A stretch of 64,000 nucleotides of DNA from Rheinheimera baltica DSM 14885 (GCF_000425345.1 NZ_AUDG01000003.1:124001-188000), one strand, 5' to 3'; counted from the stretch's first letter, positions 11,087 to 20,147 are shown. Program-made: numbers and translations. Notes: generated by a model from the letters alone, not told the origin.

Positions 11087-12475
11087 CTACAATGTAAGTG
11101 CAAGCGGAAAATAGCATTGGCTGTCAGTGGCCAGCTGCATTAGCCAGTTTGCCGGGCTGCCAGTATCCGATATATTTTTTTGCTTGGCGTGTTGCAAGCA
11201 ACGTATTAGTGGTTGGGCGTTGAGGTTTGCAAACAGCACCAGATTGCTATGCCAGGCCAGTTGTAGCGTCAGCACGTTGATATCTCCGGCGGTGGGTATA
11301 TTCTGTTGCAGGCTTTGTAGCCATAAGCGCACAGGTTCAATCCACTCGTTAAGATGGTAGTGGTCTAATAATGCCAATAAAAAAGACAACGTTGATGAAT
11401 TATTGTAGCAGCTAAAGTCCAACGCTGGTCGCACGCCTTGAGTACAGCGTTGCAGTAAACCGTTGTTGTAACTATGGGGTTCAAGCCATAGCGGTGCACA
11501 TAAGCATAGCGCCAACGCCCGGCTGCGAGCGCGTCCTGGCAGTAATTTATTAATGGTATGGCCCAAACAGGCGCTGAATTGGTGTAACAAAGCATGCTTA
11601 GGATGATGCAACTGCGCCATGCTAGAGTGTAATTCTGACTCGGCTAATACATAAGGTACCTGTTCGCTACCTATTAAATTTAATGCAAGGCGAATGTCAT
11701 GAATCTGTTGTTGTTGCCGGTTTAGCTGGCTGGCCAAAGCCAGAAGGGAGGCTGCAAACTCACTAGACTGACTTAAATATTCTACTAATTGACCCGTGTT
11801 AGCTTGATATAACTGCCTAAACCTGGAGTTGGTGATTAAGTCGCTTCTGTCTGTGTTTACTGACAGCGGTGTTTGGCTATGGCAAAACATCGTCAGTATG
11901 TGTCGTAGCAAGCTAATCTCGTACTCACTTTTAGTCTGACTAATTCGCTGGCCGATATGCTGAAGCAGTAAAGAAGGAAGAAGATTGGGCCTGGTCAGAT
12001 ATTCCACTTCAGTCAGTAACAGGCTAAGTGGTTGTTGCCATGGCGCAATATTGCGCTCCGTAGGATAGCAACCAGCCAGAACACGGTGTAAAGCAGTACT
12101 ATTATTTGCACCTTGTAATAGCCGTGCAGCAGCTAACGCAGGGTAGCGTTGTAGTTTCGGCCATTGTCGTACTTGCGGCATTGTTGTTGCCAGTACACTG
12201 CAAAATCCTGCTTGAAGCACGAGTTGAATACTGTCATCAGGCCAACGGTAATGCTGACAAAGTAGCAACAGCAATTCTAGTTGCAATACTGTGCTGGGTA
12301 ACGGTATCGGCTGCTGCCAAAGGGTTACGCTTGCAGCAGGCAATGCCAAACGTTGTGCGCTAAGTTGATGGCTCAGGCTAATAAGTTTAACGGTGTCGTC
12401 ATTTGATGCCAGCGTCGCAGAGCCTCGTTCTAATGCGCTGAGGTAGTGCTGCCAGGCAGGATCATTAATTGGCAT
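11087..12475 (-). CDS. Hypothetical protein with weak HDOD-like region
   Basis: About 462 residues from the ATG at 12475, which overlaps the upstream gene by 11 bp; upstream ATG and TTG codons at 12511 and 12523 are in the same frame. I do not recognise the family with certainty. It is leucine- and glutamine-rich, all-helical in appearance and lacks a signal peptide. Roughly the middle third (helical run with ALLALASQLN, then DIRLALNLIGSEQVPYVL, then a helix with HQFSACLGH) has the spacing of HDOD domains, which are catalytically inactive signalling relatives of HD phosphohydrolases. It is the last gene of the ppnN-xni-DUF3192-like run. Function not assigned. Confidence 0.7.
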   Translation of the reverse strand: MPINDPAWQHYLSALERGSATLASNDDTVKLISLSHQLSAQRLALPAASVTLWQQPIPLPSTVLQLELLLLLCQHYRWPDDSIQLVLQAGFCSVLATTMPQVRQWPKLQRYPALAAARLLQGANNSTALHRVLAGCYPTERNIAPWQQPLSLLLTEVEYLTRPNLLPSLLLQHIGQRISQTKSEYEISLLRHILTMFCHSQTPLSVNTDRSDLITNSRFRQLYQANTGQLVEYLSQSSEFAASLLALASQLNRQQQQIHDIRLALNLIGSEQVPYVLAESELHSSMAQLHHPKHALLHQFSACLGHTINKLLPGRARSRALALCLCAPLWLEPHSYNNGLLQRCTQGVRPALDFSCYNNSSTLSFLLALLDHYHLNEWIEPVRLWLQSLQQNIPTAGDINVLTLQLAWHSNLVLFANLNAQPLIRCLQHAKQKNISDTGSPANWLMQLATDSQCYFPLALTL

Positions 12476-12899
12476 TGGCTGCAATAGTCTGGTATTGAGA
12501 CACGGCAGCATCTCCAATAGCAATTAGTTGGCGATTTTTAAACAGTAACGCTGTGCACTCATCGGCAGTGGTGATGCCATCTACGGCATTACGATGCGTG
12601 CGATAATATAAAACCTGGAAGGTAAAGCCACTTTTGAGCAGTGCCATCGTGATATCTGGACTACCCAGACGTTCCAGCACCTGCAGTTGAGAAATATTAT
12701 CCTGCAGTTGATAGTGACTGATAATTTTATGATTAAATACTTGCCTGTCCACCCAGCTCATTTGCTCAACATCATCCTGATACCAGAACAACACCGCCAT
12801 AGTGAGTAGTACATAAATCACCAGACCACAGCCAAACAGGGTCATTTTGCTGATACGAAATTTTGCCATAGTAGGTTGCACTCTGGACATGATTAGCAT
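12465..12899 (-). CDS. DUF3192-like protein with N-terminal membrane anchor
   Basis: Up to 144 residues with one N-terminal membrane helix (about 21-42) and a periplasmic domain. The C-terminal region contains VLYYRTH, DGITTADECTALLF and LIAIGDAA, the same signature seen in the lipoprotein at 19775-20134, so the two are paralogues of the DUF3192 family. Here the lipobox is replaced by an uncleaved anchor. The ATG at 12899 overlaps the stop of xni (ATGCTAA), suggesting translational coupling; ATGs at 12890 and 12869 are alternatives. Function unknown. Confidence 0.75.
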   Translation of the reverse strand: MLIMSRVQPTMAKFRISKMTLFGCGLVIYVLLTMAVLFWYQDDVEQMSWVDRQVFNHKIISHYQLQDNISQLQVLERLGSPDITMALLKSGFTFQVLYYRTHRNAVDGITTADECTALLFKNRQLIAIGDAAVSQYQTIAANAN

Positions 12900-13705
12900 T
12901 CGTCAACCAGACCAACGCGCATATCCTGAAGATTTAAGCCAAGTTGCACGTCAGTTCTAAGCGTGAGAATTTGCATAAAAATTTTGATTTGCTCTTTGTG
13001 CTGCAGGATTTTTTCACGCAGCTTTTTATGGCAGTCTGGATGTTCCAGCGCTTCGGTAAGCGTTGCTCCTAGCGCTAACAAGTCATGAGCGCCTTTGGGG
13101 CCAATACCATGCACGCCTGGCACATTATTGGTGTTATCACCAACCAGGCTCCAGTAACGCACCAGCTGTGCTGTACCCACACCAAATTTTTCTTGTACGC
13201 TTTGTTCTGAATGAAACTGTCGGGTAAAGGCATCATAAATTTGAATGTTTGCAGCTAACAATGGTAAGAAACCTTTGTCTGTAGATATTATCGTTACCTG
13301 CTGATCATGCTGAGCAAGTTTAACGGCAATTGAAGCGATAATATCGTCAGCTTCGTATTCTTCCTGTAACAGGCTACTAAAACCCAGCTTATTCATGCTT
13401 AACCGTAATGCCCCCAGAGCATCAGATAATAAGCTTGGCATCGGTTTGCGGTTGGCTTTGTACTCTGGATACAGTTGTTTGCGCCACGCACTACCTCGGC
13501 CATCAAATACCAGCAAAGCATGGCTAGGCTTTAATTCATGGGTGAGGCGGGTTAAAGCCTGCTGCAGCATTTGTTCAGTATTTCGTACAATTTGGAGTTT
13601 AGTACTTTCTGCTACGTCATCAGCCATAGGGAGATGGGGACGCTCTTGCACGGCGTATAAGCGTCGAATTAAATTCAACGCGTCAATGAGTAACAGATGG
13701 GCCAT
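12893..13705 (-). CDS. xni: Flap endonuclease Xni (exodeoxyribonuclease IX family)
   Basis: 270 residues, close to E. coli Xni/YgdG (251). It is a 5'-nuclease-family flap endonuclease acting on DNA branches. Metal-binding acidic clusters are visible: LLIDALN at the start, VFDGRG, EYEADDIIA and STDKGF, then the helix-hairpin-helix region GDNTNNVPGVHGIGPKGA. As in E. coli the protein keeps a reduced set of acidic residues compared with the Pol I 5' nuclease. It abuts ppnN (stop and start adjacent at 13705/13706), the same pairing found close together in E. coli. Confidence 0.93.
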   Translation of the reverse strand: MAHLLLIDALNLIRRLYAVQERPHLPMADDVAESTKLQIVRNTEQMLQQALTRLTHELKPSHALLVFDGRGSAWRKQLYPEYKANRKPMPSLLSDALGALRLSMNKLGFSSLLQEEYEADDIIASIAVKLAQHDQQVTIISTDKGFLPLLAANIQIYDAFTRQFHSEQSVQEKFGVGTAQLVRYWSLVGDNTNNVPGVHGIGPKGAHDLLALGATLTEALEHPDCHKKLREKILQHKEQIKIFMQILTLRTDVQLGLNLQDMRVGLVDEC

Positions 13706-15064
13706 TTAACGAACAACCTTGTAACAGGGTTCATATTTACTACCGGGCAATTTCATCCGGCCTTGCTCGACAAAGGCGTTTAATAACGTATCCATCATTT
13801 GCATCAGTTTGGGTTCACCGCTTAATTGAAATGGACCATGTTGACGGATGGCTTTAATGCCCTCATCTTTCACATTGCCTGCAACGATACCAGAAAATGC
13901 ACGGCGCAAATTAGCCGCGAGTGTGGCGCTGTCCTGATCAAGGTGCAAGTCCAGTGCGGCCATATTCTGGTGATTCGGGACAAAAGGCTGTTGGAATCCG
14001 GATTCAATTTGTAGCGTCCAGTTGAAATGATAAGCATCACCAACAGATTTACGGTAATGTCTGACCTCTGCTGCACCCAGTTTTAGTTTACGTGCAACGG
14101 CTGCGGCATCGTCAATAATTATATCAATCAGCGCGAGCGCGCGTTTGCCAAGCGTTTGCTCGATAAAGCTGGCAATTTCATTAAAATAGGCCTCGCTTTG
14201 CTTGGGGCCAGTTAGAATGATGGGCAAGGTCTGTTGCTGGTTATCTTTATGCAACATGATGCCTAGTAAATACAGTAATTCTTCCGCTGTACCTGCACCC
14301 CCCGGGAAAACGATGATTCCGTGAGCAACGCGAACAAAGGCTTCCAGTCGCTTTTCAATATCGGGCAGGATGACCAGCTCGTTAACAATAGGATTCGGTG
14401 GCTCAGCTGCAATAATACCGGGCTCCGTTAGGCCAAGATACCGGCCGCTACTACGGCGTTGTTTATTGTGGCCAATAGTGGCACCTTTCATAGGGCCTTT
14501 CATCGCTCCCGGGCCACAGCCAGTACAAATGTCCATGCCTCGAAGGCCTAATTCATAGCCAACTTCTTTAGTATATTTATACTCGCCTTCATTGATTGAG
14601 TGTCCTCCCCAGCAGACGATCATATTTGGCTCATTGCTTGCGTCAATCACCCGGGCGTTGCGCAAAATATCAAATACAGTGTGCGTAATATGATCACTAT
14701 TACTAAGATCTAACCAGCTTTTGTGGCTTAGTAATCGGCTGTGATAAAACAAAATATCCCTTAGTACGGCGAACAGGTGTTCATGAATACCTTTAATAAT
14801 TTGGCCGTCAACAAATGCGCTTTGCGGTGGATTAAATAACTCAATTTTTATTCCACGTTCACGGCTTATTAAGTTGACTGCAAAGTCTTGATATTGCTCA
14901 TAAATTTCAGCGGAGCTGTCAGTGTGGCTACCAACGTTTAGCACCGCGAGACAGCAGTTTCGAAACAGCTTGAAGGCTTCTTGTTGGGTGTTTTGTTTTA
15001 AATGATCAACTTCGAGTTGTGACAATAAATCCATAGACCCTAGTGGGTTTAGCTGCACATGCAT
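13706..15064 (-). CDS. ppnN: Pyrimidine/purine nucleotide 5'-monophosphate nucleosidase
   Basis: 452 residues (E. coli YgdH/PpnN 454). It hydrolyses nucleoside monophosphates to base plus ribose 5-phosphate, and in E. coli it is stimulated by (p)ppGpp. The LOG-type Rossmann core is visible, with GGHSINEGEY, CTGCGPGAMKGPMKGA and the catalytic signature PGGAGTAEELLYLLG, flanked by N- and C-terminal extensions typical of PpnN. It is the upstream neighbour of xni in the same operon and follows the diguanylate cyclase gene by 31 bp. It links to the purine salvage genes elsewhere in the window. Confidence 0.95.
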   Translation of the reverse strand: MHVQLNPLGSMDLLSQLEVDHLKQNTQQEAFKLFRNCCLAVLNVGSHTDSSAEIYEQYQDFAVNLISRERGIKIELFNPPQSAFVDGQIIKGIHEHLFAVLRDILFYHSRLLSHKSWLDLSNSDHITHTVFDILRNARVIDASNEPNMIVCWGGHSINEGEYKYTKEVGYELGLRGMDICTGCGPGAMKGPMKGATIGHNKQRRSSGRYLGLTEPGIIAAEPPNPIVNELVILPDIEKRLEAFVRVAHGIIVFPGGAGTAEELLYLLGIMLHKDNQQQTLPIILTGPKQSEAYFNEIASFIEQTLGKRALALIDIIIDDAAAVARKLKLGAAEVRHYRKSVGDAYHFNWTLQIESGFQQPFVPNHQNMAALDLHLDQDSATLAANLRRAFSGIVAGNVKDEGIKAIRQHGPFQLSGEPKLMQMMDTLLNAFVEQGRMKLPGSKYEPCYKVVR

Positions 15065-15095
15065 ATGTGCTCCTTAAAATAAATGAGAAGGCAGG

Positions 15096-16667
15096 CTACT
15101 TTAAAATGACTTTATCCCGTCCGGCTTTTTTGGCCTCATAAAGGGCTTCATCTGCCCGGTCAAAAGCACTGCGATTAGTATCTTTAATATCAAATTGCGT
15201 TCCACCAAATGAAATGGTAATAGGCACACTAACGTTTTTGAATTTAAACGGAATTTTGCCTATTTTTTCTCTTAGCGCATTTAGGGGCTCAGTTAGTTCG
15301 CTGAGTGAGGTTTCTGGAAAAAGGATAATAAATTCTTCACCACCATATCGGGCAATAAAGTCAGTTTCACGTAAACTATTCTTCAGGGTTTTGGCGATCA
15401 CTTTTAGAGTTTTATCACCGGCGCTATGGCCATAACTATCATTGATATTTTTGAAATGATCAACGTCGCCTAACACAACACAAAGTGGTTTTTTGTAACG
15501 CTGCCAGCGCTTGATTTCTAGTTGATAACGTTCATCAAAGGCTGCACGGTTAGGAATTTCAGTAAGGGCATCTTGTAAACTTCGGAAGTTTTGATCTGAA
15601 ATCCGTTTCTTAAAGGTGCTGGCTTCAGTTTCTAATTGGTTAAGACGACGTTCCATATCACCGAGTGTTGCCAACAAGCTTTGACGTTCCTGTTGTTCCA
15701 GCAACTCTTTTTCCCGCAAAGAGCCGGTAATAGCGGATAATTTATCTCCAACCAAGGCTTTTAGTTGTTCTAACGAGGTGGCTTTTTCGCTCGCTTCACT
15801 CAAGTGTTCAATTTGCTGCTCAATCTGTTGATTAAGCACCTGCATCTTCTGTTTTAATTCAGATGATGTCGTTAACGACGACACGACTGATTGCTGTACC
15901 GACGACAATGCATCGTTTAGCTTTAGTAGAAATTGCTCTGCTGACTGTCGTTCACTATTTATGCTATTGATAATAATACTGATGGTTTTTAAACAGGCTT
16001 CAAGCAAAGCGTCTATTGGCAACTTGTCCAACAAGCTTAAGCGGATATTATCCATCTCTACTGCACTGTCTTCGGCAAAGGCTAACTCACTGATTAAATT
16101 AGTCAATTTAACACTTATTTGCCGGCAAATATGGCCATAGCGATCGTCGTCAGTGTTTTCAGATGCCAGCAACTGCTTTGCCTGCAGCGCGTGCTGGTAA
16201 AGTGTTGTCAGGTCTGTTAAGTGGGGTAAAAATGCATGTACCGTGGCCGACGGCGCTTCTACTTTGCCTAATAATTCACGTAGTGAGCGTCTTAGCTGAT
16301 CAGGTAAGCCTTTTTGTTGTTGCAGAAGTTTACCGGCTTGTGTCAGCCCTTTTTGAACGCGCTGCATTTCTAAATGCTGCTTCGTTTCGAGCTGTTTAAG
16401 GCTCTCACTAGTGCCTTCAATAAACGGCAGTAGTTTTTCTAAATCTGTGCCACGGCTCAGTTCGGTTCGCAGTTTGGCCAACCTATTGTCCAGCTCAACA
16501 TCAACTCCCTTGCACACCAGCGACAATCTGGAAACAAACAACGCCAGAATTTTAAACTGTGCTTCGTAGGTATCTTCCAGTGCTTTGCGAGCCCGAAGTG
16601 CATTAGTTAGTTGTTGTTTAGTGTCATTCTGCAAAGGCATCACCTGCTTAGCAATGTTTAAATGCAT
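15096..16667 (-). CDS. Diguanylate cyclase (GGDEF domain) with long coiled-coil N-terminus
   Basis: 523 residues (first ATG; a second in-frame ATG lies at 16640). The N-terminal 350 residues are helical with long coiled-coil stretches and no membrane segment, so the enzyme is soluble. The GGDEF domain follows, with active-site GGEEF at 442-446 and an RxxD inhibitory site (RETD) five residues before it, so c-di-GMP synthesis with product inhibition is expected. DALTEIPNR marks the domain start. No EAL domain is present. It is followed by ppnN 31 bp downstream. The signal sensed by the N-terminus is unknown. Confidence 0.93.
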   Translation of the reverse strand: MHLNIAKQVMPLQNDTKQQLTNALRARKALEDTYEAQFKILALFVSRLSLVCKGVDVELDNRLAKLRTELSRGTDLEKLLPFIEGTSESLKQLETKQHLEMQRVQKGLTQAGKLLQQQKGLPDQLRRSLRELLGKVEAPSATVHAFLPHLTDLTTLYQHALQAKQLLASENTDDDRYGHICRQISVKLTNLISELAFAEDSAVEMDNIRLSLLDKLPIDALLEACLKTISIIINSINSERQSAEQFLLKLNDALSSVQQSVVSSLTTSSELKQKMQVLNQQIEQQIEHLSEASEKATSLEQLKALVGDKLSAITGSLREKELLEQQERQSLLATLGDMERRLNQLETEASTFKKRISDQNFRSLQDALTEIPNRAAFDERYQLEIKRWQRYKKPLCVVLGDVDHFKNINDSYGHSAGDKTLKVIAKTLKNSLRETDFIARYGGEEFIILFPETSLSELTEPLNALREKIGKIPFKFKNVSVPITISFGGTQFDIKDTNRSAFDRADEALYEAKKAGRDKVILK

Positions 16668-16735
16668 GTTTAAACTAAGTATATCGACTATCGCTGTAAA
16701 TGCGATCTCTGATTAGACGTAAATGCGCAAAATGT

Positions 16736-16762
16736 GTAAAAAAGCGGGCAATAAGGCCCGCT
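16736..16762 (-). terminator. Rho-independent terminator for a short minus-strand transcript
   Basis: A 7-bp GC stem (16743-16749 with 16756-16762) with a T-run on the minus strand (A bases at 16738-16743). It follows the small ORF at 16790-16852 and precedes the diguanylate cyclase gene, so it ends a separate small transcript. Confidence 0.7.
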
Positions 16763-16789
16763 GAGGTAAGGAATGATTCTTTTTCTGAT

Positions 16790-16852
16790 TTACTTCTTAC
16801 ACAAATAGTAAGGTAACCAAGATTGTTCTTCTGTAGAGGTAAGATATTGCAT
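16790..16852 (-). CDS. Possible 20-residue small protein
   Basis: In the 411-bp gap between queF and the diguanylate cyclase gene, a 20-codon frame (ATG at 16852) starts about 8 nt after an AGGAG Shine-Dalgarno sequence and ends with TAA shortly before a terminator. The peptide is MQYLTSTEEQSWLPYYLCKK. It has no relation I can name. A dedicated ribosome site plus a terminator argue for a real small transcript, but it could equally be a non-coding RNA. A GTG two codons after the AGGA could extend it by three residues. Confidence 0.35.
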   Translation of the reverse strand: MQYLTSTEEQSWLPYYLCKK

Positions 16853-17078
16853 GCATTGCACTCCTGTGTTGGAACTGCTGCCCGACAGTCCATCTACCGA
16901 GCGCTGCATATTTAACCAGAAAAGCGCATTTTTTGAAAGTTAGATTGTACTATTTCAGTTTAACTTTCATTTTTATCCAGTCTGCAAGGTATAGCTAAAA
17001 AATTAAAATCAATTTTTTCAATAGCTTGAGTTTTTATTTGTCATTTAATTTTTGTAATCCAACTCGTAATGTTACAGC

Positions 17079-17936
17079 TTATTGACGACTTAAGCGGATA
17101 GCCGGTGGGGTATAGGGTTCACTGCTGCGGTAGGGGTTTATATCTAAGCCACCACGACGAGTGTAACGGGCATATACCGCCAGAAAGCTGGGCTGGCAAT
17201 GTGCCCAGATGTCAGAAAATATACGCTCGACACATTGTTCATGGAATTCGTTATGGCTACGAAAACTAATTAGATAACGTAGTAATGCGGCATGATCTAA
17301 TGCGGTACCACGGTAATGAATATAAATACTCGCCCAGTCAGGCTGAGAGGTTATTAAACAATTAGATTTGAGCAAATGCGAATGGAGTTTTTCTTCTACA
17401 ATATCAGCATCTGGCTGCGTTTTGAGCAAACTGGCATCGTACTGATAGTGAGCAATCTCAATATCAAGATCGTCTATACAGTGTCCGGGTATCCAGGTTG
17501 GTTGAAACGCCATAATTTCGTTAACGTTATGCAGACTTACTTTTACAGGCTTACCAGCACAAGCCGACAAGTCACGCTGTAAATGCTGATAAACCTGGCC
17601 TAAATCAGCAAAGCGGCTTTGATTGAAGCTATTTAAATACAGCTTAAAAGATTTAGATTCTATTAAGTTAGCTGAATCATACGGGACGGTAAAAGTGGCA
17701 AGTGCAACAACCGGCTTACCTTTAGCATTTAACCAAGACAGTTCGTAACCATGCCATATATCCTGCCCAACAAAAGGCAAAGCGCCAGCGTCTAAGCCAA
17801 TATCATTGCGGCCTAAACTTCGCGGCACGGCCTGCAACAGGCTGGCATCATACTTGTCGGCATAGGCGGTTATTTTACCCAGGCTTAACCCGGTTAGAAT
17901 GTCTGATTGGCTGCTGCTCATGTCGGTTACTGTCAT
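17079..17936 (-). CDS. queF: NADPH-dependent 7-cyano-7-deazaguanine reductase
   Basis: Reduces preQ0 to preQ1 in queuosine biosynthesis. 285 residues from the ATG at 17936 (a GTG sits one codon earlier), matching the long bimodular QueF type of E. coli (282). The QueF substrate signature [13 protein letters not shown] is at about residues 93-105 and the catalytic cysteine is Cys193 in [12 protein letters not shown]. It is divergent from syd; the two are adjacent in E. coli too. Confidence 0.97.
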   Translation of the reverse strand: MTVTDMSSSQSDILTGLSLGKITAYADKYDASLLQAVPRSLGRNDIGLDAGALPFVGQDIWHGYELSWLNAKGKPVVALATFTVPYDSANLIESKSFKLYLNSFNQSRFADLGQVYQHLQRDLSACAGKPVKVSLHNVNEIMAFQPTWIPGHCIDDLDIEIAHYQYDASLLKTQPDADIVEEKLHSHLLKSNCLITSQPDWASIYIHYRGTALDHAALLRYLISFRSHNEFHEQCVERIFSDIWAHCQPSFLAVYARYTRRGGLDINPYRSSEPYTPPAIRLSRQ

Positions 17937-17995
17937 CACGGCGAGGTTAACGTTACAATGGCGTCAGTTTATCATAAATATCGACGGAAAATCGC

Positions 17996-18547
17996 GTGAC
18001 TCTGGCAAGCAATTACACACAGTTTGTGCAACAGGCCATTCAGTGGCATCAACAACAACAGCAATTGTTAATTACCTGGGCTGATGCGGCCAGTCCATCG
18101 CCTTGTCAGCAAGGTGATATTGTTGATAACCAAGTTACTTGGCAGCCAGTGCTGCAACAACCGTTAGCTGACTTTTCCAATGTTGAACAGGCTCTGGAAC
18201 TGACACTGCACGCGGATATTAAAGCGTTTTATAGTTTGTATTATGGTGCAGGTTTAGCGGCGGAGCATAAAAGAGGCAAATTGGCGTTGCTAATGGTGTG
18301 GAATAGTGATGATGTGAAACGCTTGCAGGAGAACATCATTGGTCATATTTTGATGAAGCGGCGGTTGAAGCAACGCGAAACAGTGTTTTTTGCCACTACG
18401 GAAGATGATGATATTTTACTGTCTGTGTTAAACAGTACCGGCGAAGTATTTTTGGAGTATGTCGGGCAGGAAGTGACGGAAAAATTAGCCGATGATCTGG
18501 CAACGTTTATTCAGGACATTACCCCATGCAACTATGATGGGCTCTGA
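17996..18547 (+). CDS. syd: SecY-interacting protein Syd
   Basis: 183 residues (E. coli 181) starting at GTG. Syd binds cytoplasmic loops of SecY and is thought to monitor or remodel faulty translocons. The conserved acidic core is seen in the region HADIKAFYSLYYGAGL and in the C-terminal DDLATFIQDITP. There is a Gln-rich stretch near residue 20. It is divergent from queF, with 59 bp between the starts, and its 3' end overlaps the convergent DUF2310 gene by 16 bp. Confidence 0.93.
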   Translation: MTLASNYTQFVQQAIQWHQQQQQLLITWADAASPSPCQQGDIVDNQVTWQPVLQQPLADFSNVEQALELTLHADIKAFYSLYYGAGLAAEHKRGKLALLMVWNSDDVKRLQENIIGHILMKRRLKQRETVFFATTEDDDILLSVLNSTGEVFLEYVGQEVTEKLADDLATFIQDITPCNYDGL

Positions 18548-19311
18548 CAATCCCAGGCAATGTTACTAACCAAGCGACAGTTATCGCATTTAAAGTCAAA
18601 AAGATCATGTAGCGGTTGTGGTAGCCGCCAGTTGTTGCCGCATCCCGGGCACGTTTTGCCTGGCTCATGCGCACAGTTAGTGCTACTGCCGCTGTAGAGT
18701 GCATAGTAAACCCTGGTGTTATTGTCTCTTTCTAATTGCGACGCCAGTTTCCGGCCCTGCCGGTTAAGTTGGCTATGTAGTAGCTGCAGACTGCGCTCGG
18801 CTCCTTTTCGTAACACCCGTGTTTCTTGCATTTGGATCTCGTCCAATGCTTGAAATTGCAGTTGCCAACGGATGAGCGCTTCATGATCCAGACCATGAGG
18901 AATAAGCTTATACAAGGGGATCGGCGCGAAATGTTCAGCACAACGAACGGCTGAGCAAGTATCGTTAAAGCGGCTATACAGAATGTAATTGTCCGCGTGT
19001 TCACAAGGGTCGGTATGCTGAGACATAACATCCATACCCAGCAGCTGTAATTGCGGATAGGCTAAACCGGCTGTTGCCAGCTGCTGTAACGCGTATAATC
19101 CTGGTGTGCTGTGGTGTTTATGCAGTAACGCTTGCTCTTCAGGTATTACGATACGACTACTAAAAACATCTTGCTGCCAGGCCGTTGGGAATTCGCGACC
19201 TAGCACCTGGCCGCTAAAAATTAGTTTTTCAATATAGCCGCGGATTGCTATTTCAGCGCGGGTGAAATCAGTATCAGCAATTACCTTAAATTGAAGCTCG
19301 GCTAGATACAT
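18532..19311 (-). CDS. DUF2310 family Zn-ribbon-containing protein
   Basis: 259 residues. The C-terminus holds a zinc ribbon: CPGCG at about 222-226 and CDNC at about 244-247, with an additional Cys each side. The rest is a mixed helical domain starting MYLAELQFKV. This matches the DUF2310 group annotated as possibly nucleic-acid binding. It lies 2 bp downstream of the KfrA-like small protein gene, so they are one transcription unit. Function unknown; family call is moderately sure. Confidence 0.75.
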   Translation of the reverse strand: MYLAELQFKVIADTDFTRAEIAIRGYIEKLIFSGQVLGREFPTAWQQDVFSSRIVIPEEQALLHKHHSTPGLYALQQLATAGLAYPQLQLLGMDVMSQHTDPCEHADNYILYSRFNDTCSAVRCAEHFAPIPLYKLIPHGLDHEALIRWQLQFQALDEIQMQETRVLRKGAERSLQLLHSQLNRQGRKLASQLERDNNTRVYYALYSGSSTNCAHEPGKTCPGCGNNWRLPQPLHDLFDFKCDNCRLVSNIAWDCQSPS

Positions 19312-19313
19312 GT

Positions 19314-19598
19314 TCAGTTATCCAGCTTACTAAGTAATTTATCCAGTTTTGCTTCAATGCGTGCCAGAGTCGCCGCCAGATCATCAGTGACTTCTTCAGT
19401 AACGGGAGTTGGGGGTGTAACACGGTTAATCTCTGACGCAAAAACAGGGTTACTGCGCCAGTGTTGGTAAGCAGCAAACAGTTGTTGCGGGGCTAACTGC
19501 CCCGCTAAACGAGCTCTAAATAGTGCCAGGCTAGGTGTTTTACCTTCTTGCTGTAACTGAGCCGCGACTTGTTGCATCAGTTGTATAGTATCTGACAT
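19314..19598 (-). CDS. Small protein with KfrA_N-like helix-turn-helix pattern
   Basis: 94 residues from the ATG at 19598 (a GTG one codon upstream is also open). The first 50 residues follow the pattern of the KfrA N-terminal DNA-binding region (a helix ending in EGKTPSLALFRARLAG, then LAPQQLFAAYQHWR). The C-terminal 25 residues form a short heptad coiled coil rich in L, A and K (ATLARIEAKLDKLLSKLDN). I infer a small DNA-binding or oligomerising protein made with the downstream Zn-ribbon protein. Confidence 0.6.
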   Translation of the reverse strand: MSDTIQLMQQVAAQLQQEGKTPSLALFRARLAGQLAPQQLFAAYQHWRSNPVFASEINRVTPPTPVTEEVTDDLAATLARIEAKLDKLLSKLDN

Positions 19599-19774
19599 CA
19601 CTTATGCCTGTTTGACTAACAATTGGTGAAATTTACCATTGTTTGTTCTTTAAGGATAGTAAGTTTATTTTAAGTTGCTGTTTTTAAACATTTAAATTTC
19701 TGGCATAGGCTTTGCAAATTTCATTGTAGGCCTTGAAGCCAAATGTAATGTATAAACAACACAGGAAAATCATT

Positions 19775-20134
19775 ATGTTAGGAAAAATTTTTGTTGCAGC
19801 CGCATTGGCAGTAACCTTATCTGGATGTGTCGTAGCGGTTGGCGGAGATCATGATTTTGACGATGACAGTAGTTGGAAAAAAACACAGCGCTATAACCAG
19901 GAGCAAGTGAATAAGTTAGTATTGGAAATGTCAGCCGAAGATATCCGTACATTAATGGGTAAACCAGATTTCAGTGAGTCATTTAATAAAGACGGTGAGA
20001 CAGTACAAGTGTTGTTTTATCGTACACATCACGATAAAAGCGATGGTAAAACCACGAAAGAAGAATGCACACCGCTTATTTTCAAGCAAAATAAACTGGT
20101 TGGCTGGGGCGATAAAGCTTATCAATATCTGTAA
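19775..20134 (+). CDS. DUF3192 family lipoprotein
   Basis: 119 residues from the ATG at 19775, chosen because a CAGGAAAA site lies just upstream and because it gives a clean lipoprotein signal with lipobox LSGC. The frame also extends to a TTG at 19733. The mature domain holds VLFYRTH, SDGKTTKEECTPLIF and LVGWGDKAY, the DUF3192 signature shared with 12465-12899. It is probably anchored in the outer membrane or periplasm; function unknown. It stands alone. Confidence 0.85.
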   Translation: MLGKIFVAAALAVTLSGCVVAVGGDHDFDDDSSWKKTQRYNQEQVNKLVLEMSAEDIRTLMGKPDFSESFNKDGETVQVLFYRTHHDKSDGKTTKEECTPLIFKQNKLVGWGDKAYQYL

Positions 20135-20147
20135 ACGCTGTTTTGAC

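Noticed and set aside
16675-16893. A 72-codon minus-strand frame in the queF-diguanylate cyclase gap
   Set aside because: It reads through the terminator hairpin at 16743-16762; the 20-codon frame with a Shine-Dalgarno sequence is the better candidate.
18030-18070. CAA-rich repeat near the start of syd as a possible microsatellite or phase-variable tract
   Set aside because: It is a short, imperfect glutamine-rich stretch, common in this genome's proteins, and not long enough for slippage switching.
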